Assembly: GCF_904849725.1 (NCBI RefSeq)
Contig: NC_058524.1
Location: 29,047,001 to 29,111,000 of the forward strand
Direction of reading: 5' to 3'
Length of the DNA stretch: 64,000 nucleotides
From: Hordeum vulgare subsp. vulgare
Taxonomy: Eukaryota; Streptophyta; Magnoliopsida; Poales; Poaceae
In this document: in pieces, positions 25,212-35,304 of the stretch
How the letters are laid out: every line of letters begins with the position of its first letter
How positions within the stretch are numbered: position 1 is the stretch's first letter
The notes under the pieces: model-generated
Seen by the model: the letters and a program-made list of their open reading frames with translations, nothing else
Told to the model about the DNA's origin: nothing
The model's database searches: none
Made by a program: the position numbers and the translations under genes

Positions 25212-25680
25212 ATGGTTTTGATATCCGTCCCCGTTGGCCCTCGTCCAGTCTATGATTCGGATGTGGTATATTATCTTTTATAACTACATATTTTCATTTC
25301 CTGATTATATGACAATTAATTACGCCGACCAACTTGACATAGATATTTTTATCTAGGAGGTAGTGGAACCGGAAATGCCAATCGACCCTATTGTTGAGAA
25401 GTTACACTTAGTTGAACAAGATGTTGGCCTGAAAGAAAGATTGAAAAAAACTGAAGAAAGGTTGGAAAAAACTGAAAGAGAGAAGATGACCTTGGAAAAG
25501 GTTCTTGCCGGTGTCGTCGATGGTCACAAGAGCGAGATGGACGCAATGCGTCTGAAGATTAGAAAGATTAGAAAATATGCAATTAGTAAAGAGGCTTGGT
25601 ATCATTATGCCGTCGGGTCAATTGTTACCTTTGTTGCGATTTTGATCGCATTTGTTGTTGTTTTTAAATGCATTAATTAG
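25212..25680 (+). CDS. CACTA small spliced coiled-coil/membrane protein
   Basis: Exon 1 (25212-25265, 18 codons) and exon 2 (25357-25680) are joined by a 91 bp GT-AG intron in phase 0, giving about 125 residues. The middle is a lysine/glutamate-rich coiled coil (LKERLKKTEERLEKTERE) followed by a basic patch (MRLKIRKIRK). The C-terminus is a single hydrophobic segment of about 20 residues (VGSIVTFVAILIAFVVVF), which would be a tail anchor. The same exon 1, basic patch and EAWYHY motif occur in CACTA 1 (11455-11857), so this is a family feature. Function is unknown. It lies between the 5' end and the transposase and would be the first gene of the element. Confidence 0.6.
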
Positions 25681-25844
25681 AGAGAGTTTTTATGGTTGGT
25701 TTCACTGTGTGTTTTTATGAGAACTATATATGTATGGTCACTACGCTACTTTGGTTTTAACGTGTGATGAACTTTTTGTATTAATTAATTAATTTAGTCA
25801 TGATGATTTAGCATAATGGTTTTTGATAAATTTATATAATGCAG

Positions 25845-28800
25845 ATGAACCGGCAATGGATGTACAGTGATCGACGTCGTCCCGAATTTCTTAATGGCAT
25901 GCATAGTTTTCTCAATGTGGCTGAGAAAAACAGGCAGAATGGATTTATTTTTTGTCCATGTAAAAAATGCCAGAATAAGAGGAATTTCCCTAACTCAAGA
26001 ACCATACACACCCACCTGTTGCAAGAAGGCTTCATGCCAAGTTATTTTTGTTGGACCAAGCACGGAGAAAGAGGGGTTGTAATGGAAGACAATGAAGAAG
26101 AAGAGGATAATGATAACTATCCTATGTTCGGTGAACACGGTGATACTGAAATGGGGGAAGACGAGCCTGAACTTGAGGACATTGTTGATGAGTCTGATGA
26201 TGATCTTCGTCAGGTCATTCGTGAAGAACAGATAAACTGCGGAAGTGAAAACGAGAGGTTGAAGTTGGAGCGCATGTTAGAAGATCACAAAAAATTGTTG
26301 TACCCAAATTGTGAAGATGGCCAGAAAAAGCTGGGCACCACCCTGGAATTGCTGCAATGGAAGGCAGAGAATGGAATATCTGACAAGGGATTTGAAAAGC
26401 TGCTGAAAATAATGAAGAAGATGCTTCCAAGAGATAACGTGCTGCCCTGCAGTACGTACGAAGCAAAGAAGGTTGTCTGCCCTCTAGGATTGGAAGTGCA
26501 TAAGATACATGCATGCATCAATGACTGCATCCTCTACCGCGGTCAGCACGAGAATTTAAATGCCTGCCCGGTATGCGGTGCATTTCGGTATAAGATCAGG
26601 CGAGATGACCCTGGTGATGTTGAGGGCGACGACCGCCCCAGCAAGAGGGTTCCTGCCAAGGTGATGTGGCATGCTCCTATAATACCACGGTTGAAACGTT
26701 TGTTCCGAAACAAAGAGCATGCCAAGTTGCTGCGATGGCGCAAAGAAGACCGGAGGGAAGACGATATGCTGAGACAACCCGCTGATGGGTCGCAGTGGAG
26801 AAACATCGACGATAAGTACGAGGACTTTGCACGTGACCCAATAAACTTAAGGTTTGGTCTAAGTACAGATGGCCTGAATCCGTTTGGGGAGCAGAGTAGC
26901 AGTCATAGCACCTGGCCCGTGACTCTATGTATCTATAACCTTCCTCCTTGGTTATGCATGAAGCGTAAGTTCATTATGATGCCAGTGCTTATCCCAGGCC
27001 CGTCGCAACCCGGCAACAACATTGATGTGTACCTGAGGCCACTGGTTGATGAACTTTTAGAGTTATGGGCTGACGAAGGTGTACGTGTGTGGGACGAGTA
27101 CAAACAGGAGGAATTTGACCTACGAGGGTTGTTGTTTGTAACCATCAATGATTGGCCCGCTCTTAGTAACATCTCAGGACAGTCAAACAAGGGATACAGC
27201 GCATGCACACACTGTTTAGGCGAGACTGAAAGTATACATATAGGCAAGAATGTGTACCCGGGGCATCGTCGATTTCTTCCAGACAGGCATCCCGTAAGAA
27301 AGAAAGGAAAGCATTTCAAAGGCGAGGCAGATACACGGAGGAAGCCAACCCTCCCTAAAGGTACTGATATATATGACATGGTCAAAGATATAAAAGTAAT
27401 CTTTGGTAAGGGTCCTGGCGCACAATCTGTTCCGAATGACGCCGACAACCACGTAGCCATGTGGAAGAAGAAATCTATATTCTGGGAACTACCCTATTGG
27501 AAATTCCTAGAGGTTCGCTCTGCGATCGACATGATGCACGTGACGAAAACTATTTGCGTGAACCTGCTAAACTTATTGGGCGTGCATGGGAAGAAGTCGA
27601 GAGATACACCAAAAGCACGGCTGCACCACCAACGTATGCACGAACGAGACGACCTGATGAATCGAGAGAATTTCAAAGGTCCTGCCAGCTACGCTCTTAC
27701 CAAGGAAGAGAAGGAGATCTTTTTCCAAGTCCTGAGCAGTATCAAGGTCCCGTCTGGCTACTCGTCGAACATAAAAGGAATACTAAACCTGGAAGAGAAA
27801 AAGTTCCAAAACCTAAAGTCTCATGACTGCCACGTGATCATGACCCAGTTACTTCCGATTGCATTGAGGGGGCTTCTGCCAGAAAACGTGTGAGTACCCA
27901 TTGTGAAGCTATGTGCATTCCTCAACGCAATTTCTCAGAAGGCAATCGATCCAGCAACTCTACCAAGTTTACAGAAGGACGTGATCCAATGTCTTGTCAG
28001 CTTCGAGTTGGTGTTCCCACCAACCTTCTTCAATATTATGACGCACCTCATAGTTCACCTAGTCCAAGAGATTTCCGTTCTGGGTCCTGTATTCTTACAC
28101 AATATGTTCCCCTTTGAGAGGTTCACGGGAGTCTTGAAGAATTATGTTAAAAACCGTGCTAGGCCAGAAGGAAGCATGGTCAAGGGCTATGGAACAGAGG
28201 AGGTCATTGAGTTTTGTGTTGACTTTATTCCTGACCTGAACCCGATCGGTGTTCCTCAGTCGCGCCATGAGGGGAGACTGCGTGGAAAAGGCACGCTAGG
28301 AAAGAAATCAACAACATGTATGGACGAGCAATCTTTCACTCAAGCACACTACACAGTTCTAGTTAATTCCAGCTTGGCGGCTCCATATATCCAGGAACAC
28401 AAGGATATTTTACGCTTGGAATACCCGGAGCAACCTGAAGATTTCATTGCTAAAGAACACGCGAAGACTTTCGGCGGTTGGTTGCAAAGACGTCTCATTA
28501 ATGACAACATTGTTGAAGATGAGCTATACTTGTTGGCCAAGCAACCATCTTCGACTGTATTGACCTTTAAAGGGTACGAGATAAATGGTAACACATTTTA
28601 CACGGCAGACCAAGATAAAAAGAGCACCAACCAAAACAGTGGCGTCCGGTTTGATGCAAAAGACGACAATGGGCAAAGGGTCACATACTATGGTTACATA
28701 GAGCAGATATGGGAACTTGACTACGGACCTTCCTTTAAGGTCCCTTTGTTCTGGTGCAAATGGTTCAACCTGTCAGGCGTGAAGGTAGACCCGAAGTACG

Positions 28801-29146
28801 GAATGACAACAGTGGATCAGAAGAATCTTGGGTACGGCAATGATCAATTCGTCCTAGCCAATGATGTGGCTCAGGTTTTCTATGTGAAGGACATGTCTAG
28901 CAGACCGAGAAAAAGAAAAGATAAGCAAGCGAATACATCAGACGATGAGCCAAGGCGCCACATAGTTCTTTCAGGGAAAAGAAACATCGTGGGACTCGAG
29001 GACAAGACAGACATGTGAGAAGATTACAATAAATTTGATGAAATTCCTCCCTTCAAAGTCAAAGATGATCCAAGCATCCCGTTAAATGATGAAGATAGTC
29101 CATGGTTACAGCGCAATCAGAAGAAAGACAAGAAGAAAAATAGATA
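25845..29146 (+). pseudogene. CACTA TNP2 transposase with two nonsense codons
   Basis: This is the transposase of CACTA elements. The order is: transposase-associated N-terminal domain (MNRQWMY, CPCKKCQN, HLLQEGF), an acidic linker, the TNP2 core (STDGLNPFG, NDWPALSNISGQSNKGYSA, IDMMHVTKTICVNLLNLLG), then the C-terminal DUF4218 (FPPTFFNIMTHLIVHL, FERFTGVLKNYVKN) and DUF4216 (VTYYGYIEQIWELDY, VPLFWCKWFN) regions. A single in-frame TGA at 27891-27893 separates the core from the C-terminal part, and a second TGA at 29016-29018 precedes the basic tail, which ends at 29146. No frameshift is seen over more than 3 kb, so the decay is recent. The start chosen is the second of two close ATGs (25839 and 25845), because the family begins MNRQW and the first sits on the acceptor site. 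Confidence 0.9.
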
Positions 29147-29310
29147 AGGGGTGTTGTTGGTGATGTGTAATAATGTATTAAACCTTTTATGTAATTGTGT
29201 TGACCATTTTGATAAATATTAAAAATTTGACCAATTTCCACTAAATTTGACCATTTTGATAAATATCATTTTTAGTTTTAAGTGTAAAAATGACATTTTG
29301 ACAATTTATA

Positions 29311-29597
29311 AATAAATGTAAAAGAAAACAGAAAAGGGAAACAAAAAAGAAAAATAAAAAAAGAAACAGGAAAAAAAAGGAAACAAAAAGAAAAAGAAAA
29401 CAGGAAACAAAAAAAAGGGAAAAAGAAAAATAAAAGAAGAAACAGGAAAAAGAAAAAGGAAACAAAAAGAAAAAGAAAACAGGAAACAGAAAAAAGGAAA
29501 AAAGAAAAATAAAAGAAGAAACAGGAAAAAGAAAAAGGAAACAAAAAGAAAAAGAAAACAGGAAACAGAAAAAAGGAAAAAAGAAAAAGGAAAAAAA
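29311..29597. repeat. Purine-rich GGAAACA/AAAGAA minisatellite
   Basis: A strand-asymmetric A/G stretch with irregular ~60 bp periodicity (aacaggaaa, aaaaagaaaaag units). Long open frames on the opposite strand are phenylalanine-rich artefacts of composition. Confidence 0.8.
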
Positions 29598-29750
29598 CCT
29601 TTAGGACCGGTCTGTAACAACAATCGGTCCTAAAGGTGGGTTCGGTTCGCGCCCGAATTTTGGACCCTTTAGCACCGGTTTGTGTTAACAACCGGTGCTA
29701 AAGACCTTTAGCACCGGTTGTTAACACAGACCGGTGCTAAAGGGTCTATA
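29598..29750. repeat. Internal subterminal-type repeats of CACTA 2
   Basis: The cctttagnaccggt / accggtnctaaagg motifs typical of the element ends occur here in the middle, between the two genes, as at least six copies in both orientations. They may mark an internal promoter region for the second gene or an old end of another CACTA. Confidence 0.75.
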
Positions 29751-29758
29751 CCTCTACG

Positions 29759-30225
29759 GGGTCGCCAACTTCTCGCCTTCCCGCGCGTCTCTCCTCGCCT
29801 TCTCTCCTCGCCGCCTCTCTCCTCGCCGACTCGCGCCGCCTCGCCGGCCGACGATCCTCGGTGCCGCCTCCTCGCCGCGCCGTCGCCTCCTCGCCGCGCC
29901 GCCTCGCCGGCCGACGATCCGCTCGGCGCCGCCTGCTCGCTGCGCCGTCGCCTCCTCGCCGCGCCGCCGCCTCCTCGCGCCGCCTCGCCGGTCGATGATC
30001 CTCGGCGCCGCCTCCTCGCCGCGTCGTCGCCTCCTCGCCGCGCCGCCGCCTCCTCGCGCACGCGGCCTCCTCGCGCCGCCTCGCCGGCCGACGATCCTCG
30101 CCGCGCCGTCGCCTCCTCGCCGCACCGTCGCCTCCTCGACGCCTCCTCGCGACGCCTCCTCGCCGCCTCCTCGCGCGCCGCCGCACGCCGCCTCCTCGCC
30201 GCCCCACTTCGTCTTCTTCACGTAA
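29759..30225. repeat. GC-rich CCTCGCCG minisatellite
   Basis: Irregular tandem repeats of ctcctcgccgcg, with a longer ~75-90 bp period marked by gccggccgacgatcc (about 29846, 29907 and 30088, with variants). Open frames on both strands here are repetitive and not credible proteins. The stretch ends in a gtaagg donor-like site at 30223, so part of it may be a transcribed leader exon. Confidence 0.75.
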
Positions 30226-30460
30226 GGTATATCCGTATTTTCGTATATCCATATTGTTGTATGCTTGTAATTATAACCATCGATATTAGTTTTTTTCCGG
30301 CCCGAATAGGACATCCTATAAAAAAAAGTTACGTGATCATGCATATTCTCACGGCTCTCACGGCTAAAAAAAGTTACGGGATTTGTTCTATCGACATTCG
30401 AAACTTTCCGACGTACAAATCCTATAGACGAAGTCGGTCAACATTCGTGCAACGTGAGGT

Positions 30461-30825
30461 GACTCCGACGATTCCGACGATTCCGTAAAACCCTAAACCG
30501 ATGATTCCGACGATTCCGTAAAACCCTAAACCGACGATTCCGACGATTCCGACGATTCCGTAAAACCCTAAACCGACGATTCCGACGATTCCGTAAAACC
30601 CTAAACCGACGATTCCGACGATTTCGTAAAACTTTCCGACGATTACAATTCCGTAAAACTTTCCTACGATTCCGACGATTCCATAACTGCGGGGAAAGTT
30701 TCCGACGATTCCGTAAAACTTTCCGACGATTCCGTAAAACTTTGCGACGATTACGACTCCGACGATTCCGTAAAACTTTTCCGTAAAATTTCCGGTTCCG
30801 TAAAACTTTTCCGTAAATAACTTTG
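30461..30825 (+). repeat. CCGACGATT array with CCCTAAA blocks
   Basis: Degenerate tandem repeats built from ccgacgatt and ccgtaaaac. Four units at 30484-30610 contain gtaaaaccctaaaccga. It lies directly upstream of the second CACTA gene (ATG 30862). Confidence 0.85.
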
Positions 30826-30861
30826 CTAAGTTAAATTCTTGTTACTAGCAGGTGTTGAGCT

Positions 30862-32207
30862 ATGGATCCCCAAGAACCATATGATCAGCACGCCGATCAG
30901 CTCGCGGGAATGGGTGAGGCAGAGAAGGAAAGATACATGTGCCAGATGATTTTTGAAGATGCAACGGCCATATATCATGATGACGACGGTGGGCATGCGT
31001 TTATCAATCAATTTTTGAACGACTCCTGTGACAGAGCTGAGAATATAGAAGATGTAGTAGATGCAGAAGTGCCCTCCGGAACAAACTCTGCCAATGTATA
31101 TCTCAAGTCACTGTTGACGCAACAATTAATTTGTATTGCACTTACTAACGAATCATTATTTTCCCGTTTAGGTGCCCTCCGGAACACCTAGCGCAAGTAC
31201 TAAGACAAAGTCGAAACGAGGCCCGGCCGCAAGGTTGAAAGATACTGCAAGGTACTCGATCGATAAAGTTGCTGCTGATGGCAAACCACTGGAACCCCCA
31301 GAAACTTATCGTAAATTTGTAAATCAGTGCGGAGTTGTTGTAAGAGACCTGGTCCCGATCAACTTAATAGAATGGAATAAGCCGAAGACCGGCGCCAACG
31401 TTGGAACTACTTATGTCGATGACAGATTGAAAAGAATGCTTTGCGACACGGTGTGGCTAAATTTCAGCGTAGCGGAAGATAAAAAGAAGAAAGTCGAGGA
31501 GTGGGCTTTGAAGAAGATGGCCACACAATTCCAGAGGTGGAAGAAAGACTTGTGGAAGAAATATAAGGATGAAGATCCAGTTTTCACTGGGCACCTAGTG
31601 AAGATAAGAGACGCTTGGCCTGATTTTAAGGCGTACAAGAAATCGGGTGTCTTTACATCCCGATCAGCCACAAATACGGAGAATGCGAAGAAGAAGAAAT
31701 ATCACCATATTTTGGGGTCAGGTGGCTACATGAATGCCCTGCCTAGGTGGCGACGCTATGAAGATGCGCTTCTGAAAAGAAATATCATTCCACAGACACA
31801 TGACTGGCCCGATAGGTCCAAGTTCTGGTTGTTCGCGCATGGGGCAACGTTGGACGCTGAGACTGGGATGATTGTTGCGGAGGGACCATGGTCGGAAAAA
31901 ATAAGACAAGTCGTATCAGATCTAGAGAAGGCAATAGAAGCTGTTCGAAAAGGAACTTTTGTTCCCGATAGAGAGAACGACGAGTTGACGAAGGCACTCG
32001 GGAACCCCGAAAAGTGGGGACGAACACGAGGCTTTGGAGCCACTACCCCGTGGAACCAAGGATTTCCGGCGGACCTTGGCACTTACAGAAGCCGTGGTAG
32101 AAGCAAGAGGAAGGCGCTGGAACGGATATCGACATTAGAAGAAAAGGTGGCGTTTCTCTTGAAGAAAGGGGGACACCCTGTACCTGACACTGAAGAGGAG
32201 GAAGAAG
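30862..32207 (+). pseudogene. CACTA second gene, 5' part (plant En/Spm-type transposase domain)
   Basis: The second protein of the CACTA element. Exon 1 is 30862-31095 (acidic, about 78 codons). A GT-AG intron (31096-31171) is followed by exon 2 from 31172, beginning VPSGTPS. Exon 2 has the Ptta/En/Spm plant transposase-like region (RKFVNQCGVVVRDLVPI, DTVWLNFSV, KKMATQFQRWKKDLWKKY), then GSGGYMNALPRW and a C-terminal coiled coil. It is open up to 32207, where the Copia element inserted into the acidic GAGGAAGAAG stretch. The remainder resumes at 41163. Proteins of this type bind the element ends. Confidence 0.8.
32203..32207. other. Target site duplication AGAAG (left)
   Basis: AGAAG immediately precedes the 5' LTR, and the same five bases follow the 3' LTR at 41163-41167. 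Confidence 0.95.
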
Positions 32208-34032
32208 TGTTGGAATTATGCCCTAGAGGCAATAATAAATGTATAGTTATTATTATAATTCCTGTATCAAGATAATAGTTTATTATCCATGCTATAATTG
32301 TATTGAATGAAGACTCATTTACATGTGTGGATACATAGACGAAACACCGTCCCTAGCATGCCTCTAGTTGGCTAGCCAGTTGATCGATGATAGTCAGTGT
32401 CTTCTGATTATGAACAAGGTGTTGTTGCTTGATAACTGGATCACGTCATTGGGAGAATCACGTGATGGACTAGACCCAAACTAATAGACGTAGCATGTTG
32501 ATCGTGTCATTTTATTGCTACTGTTTTTCTGCGTGTCAAGTATTTATTCCTATGACCATGAGATCATATAACTCACTGACACCGGAGGAATGCTTTGTGT
32601 GTATCAAACGTCGCAACGTAACTGGGTGACTATAAAGATGCTCTACAGGTATCTCCGAAGGTGTTAGTTCAGTTAGTATGGATCAAGACTGGGATTTGTC
32701 ACTCCGTGTGACGGAGAGGTATCTCGGGGCCCACTCGGTAATACAACATCACACACAAGCCTTGCAAGCAATGTAACTTAGTGTAAGTTGCGGGATCTTG
32801 TATTGCGGAACGAGTAAAGAGACTTTCCGGTAAACGAGATTGAAATAGGTATGCGGATACTGACGATCGAATCTCGGGCAAGTAACATACCGAAGGACAA
32901 AGGGAATGACATACGGGATTATATGAATCCTTGGCACTGAGGTTCAAACGATAAGATCTTCGTAGAATATGTAGGATCCAATATGGGCATCCAGGTCCCG
33001 CTATTGGATATTGACCGAGGAGTCTCTCGGGTCATGTCTACATAGTTCTCGAACCCGCAGGGTCTGCACACTTAAGGTTCGACGTTGTTTTATGCGTATT
33101 TGAGTTATATGGTTGGTTACCGAATGTTGTTCGGAGTCCCGGATGAGATCACGGACGTCACGAGGGTTTCCGGAATGGTCCGGAAACGAAGATTGATATA
33201 TAGGATGACCTCATTTGATTACCGGAAGGTTTTCGGAGTTACCGGGAATGTACCGGGAATGACGAATGGGTTCCGGGGGTTCACCGGAGGGGGGCAACCC
33301 ACTCCGGGGAAGCCCATAGGTATTTGTGGGGGTCACACCAGTCCTTAGTGGGCTGGTGGGACAGCCCACCAAATCCTATGCGCCAAGGAAGAAAAAATCA
33401 AAGGAAGAAAAAAAAAGAGGAAGAAGTGGGAAGGGGGAAGGACTCCCTCCCACCAAACCAAGTAGGACTCGGTTTGGGGGGGGAGAGTCCTCCCCCCTGG
33501 CTCGGCCGACCCCTTGGGGTTCCCTTGGACCCCAAGGCAAGGTCCCCCTCCCTCCTCCTATATATATGGGGCTTTTAGGGCAGATTTGAGACGACTTTCT
33601 CACGGCTGCCCGACCACATACCTCCATAGTTTTTCCTCTAGATCGTGATTCTGCGGAGCTCGGGCGGAGCCCTGCTGAGACAAGATCATCACCAACCTCC
33701 GGAGCGCCGTCATGCTGCCGGAGAACTCTTCTACCTCTCCGTCTCTCTTGCTGGATCAAGAAGGCCGAGATCATCGTCGAGCTGTACGTGTGCTGAACGC
33801 GGAGGTGCCGTCCGTTCGGTACTAGATCGTGGGACTGATCGCGGGATTGTTCGCGGGGCGGATCGAGGGACGTGAGGACGTTCCACTACATCAACCGCGT
33901 TCTCTAAACGCTTCTGCTGTACGATCTACAAGGGTACGTAGATCACTCATCCCCTCTCGTAGATGGACATCACCATGATAGGTCTTCGTGCGCGTAGGAA
34001 AATTTTTGTTTCCCATGCGACGTTCCCCAACA
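32208..34032 (+). repeat. 5' LTR of Angela/BARE1-like element
   Basis: 1,825 bp, TGTTGGAATTATG...TTCCCCAACA. It contains a TATA box at about 33559-33567 (tatatatat) upstream of the transcript start region. The identical structure is at 39337-41162. Confidence 0.97.
33559..33567 (+). promoter_or_regulatory. LTR TATA box
   Basis: ctcctatatatatggggc lies in the last third of the LTR, as expected for BARE-type elements. The same box occurs in the 3' LTR near 40689-40697. Confidence 0.7.
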
Positions 34033-34033
34033 G

Positions 34034-34050
34034 TGGCATCATGAGCTAGG
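34034..34050 (+). promoter_or_regulatory. Primer binding site region
   Basis: tggcatcatgagctagg follows the 5' LTR by one base. It resembles the initiator-methionine tRNA complement used by Copia elements. One difference from the usual TGGTATCA start is visible. Confidence 0.6.
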
Positions 34051-35304
34051 TTCATGCGTAGATGTCTTCTCGAGTAGAACACAAAAGGTTTTGTGGGCGG
34101 TGATGTGCGTTTTGCTGCCCTCCTTAGTCTTTTCTTGATTCCGCGGTATTGTTGGATTGAAGCGGCTTGGACCGACATTACTCGTACGCTTACGAGAGAC
34201 TGGTTTCATCGTTACGAGTAACCCCCTTTGCTCAAAGATGACTGGCAAGTGACGGTTTCTCCAACTTTAGTTGAATCGGATTTGACCGAGGAGGTCCTTG
34301 GATGAGGTTAAATAGCAACTCATATATCTCCGTTGTGGTGTTTGCGTAAGTAAGATGCGATCCTACTAGATACCCTTGGTCACCACGTAAAACATGCAAC
34401 AACAAAATTAGAGGACGTCTAACTTGTTTTTGCAGGGTATGATTGTGATGTGATATGGCCAAACAATGTGATGTGATATATTGGATGTATGAGATGATCA
34501 TGTTGTAATAGAAATATCGACTTGCATGTCGATGGTACGGCAACCGGCAGGAGCCATTGGGTTGTCTTTATACTAACATATGTGCTTGCAGATGCGTTTA
34601 CTATTTTGCTAGGATGTAGCTTTAGTAGTGATAGCATAAGTAGCACGACAACCCCGATGGCGACACGTTGATGGAGACCATGATGATGGAGATCATGGTG
34701 TGGCGCCGGTGACAAGAAGATCGTGCCGGTGCTTTAGTGATGGAGATCAAGAAGCACGTGATGATGGCCATATCATGTCACTTATGAATTGCATGTGATG
34801 TTAATCCTTTTATGCACCTTATTTTTCTTAGAACGACGGTAGCATTATGAGGTGATCTCTCACTAAAATTTCAAGACGAAATTGTGTTCTCCCCGACTGT
34901 GCACCGTTGCTACAGTTCGTCGTTTCGAGACACCACGTGATGATCGGGTGTGATAGACTCAACGTTCACATACAACGGGTGCAAAACAGTTGCGCACGCG
35001 GAACACTCGGGTTAAGCTTGACGAGCCTAGCATGTGCAGACATGGCCTCGGAACACATGAGACCGAAAGGTCGATCATGAATCATATAGTTGATATGATT
35101 AGCATAGGGATGCTTACCACTGAAACTACTCTCGGCTCACGTGATGATCGGACTTGGGATAGTGTAAGTGGATCATGAACCACTCAAATGACTAGAGAGA
35201 TGTACTTTTTGAGTGGGAGTTTAGCATATAATTTGATTAAGTTGAACTCTAATTATCTTGAACATAGTATAAAGTCCACTTTGAATATATTTGTGTTGTA
35301 GATC
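34051..35304 (+). other. Retrotransposon leader
   Basis: Non-coding leader between primer site and Gag start. It is homologous in reverse to 17982-19190. No gene is seen. Confidence 0.8.

Noticed and set aside
29278..29691. Minus-strand phenylalanine-rich protein with membrane segments
   Set aside because: It is generated by an A/G-rich minisatellite; composition alone explains it.
29718..30488. Long plus- and minus-strand frames rich in Arg/Ala/Pro
   Set aside because: A GC-rich tandem repeat opens several frames on both strands. No domain is seen.
30484..30610. CCCTAAA motifs as interstitial telomere
   Set aside because: The heptamers are single and spaced ~33 bp apart inside another repeat, not tandem telomeric repeats.
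33085..34178. Short frames within the Angela LTR
   Set aside because: They recur identically in both LTRs and have no domains; the LTR is non-coding.
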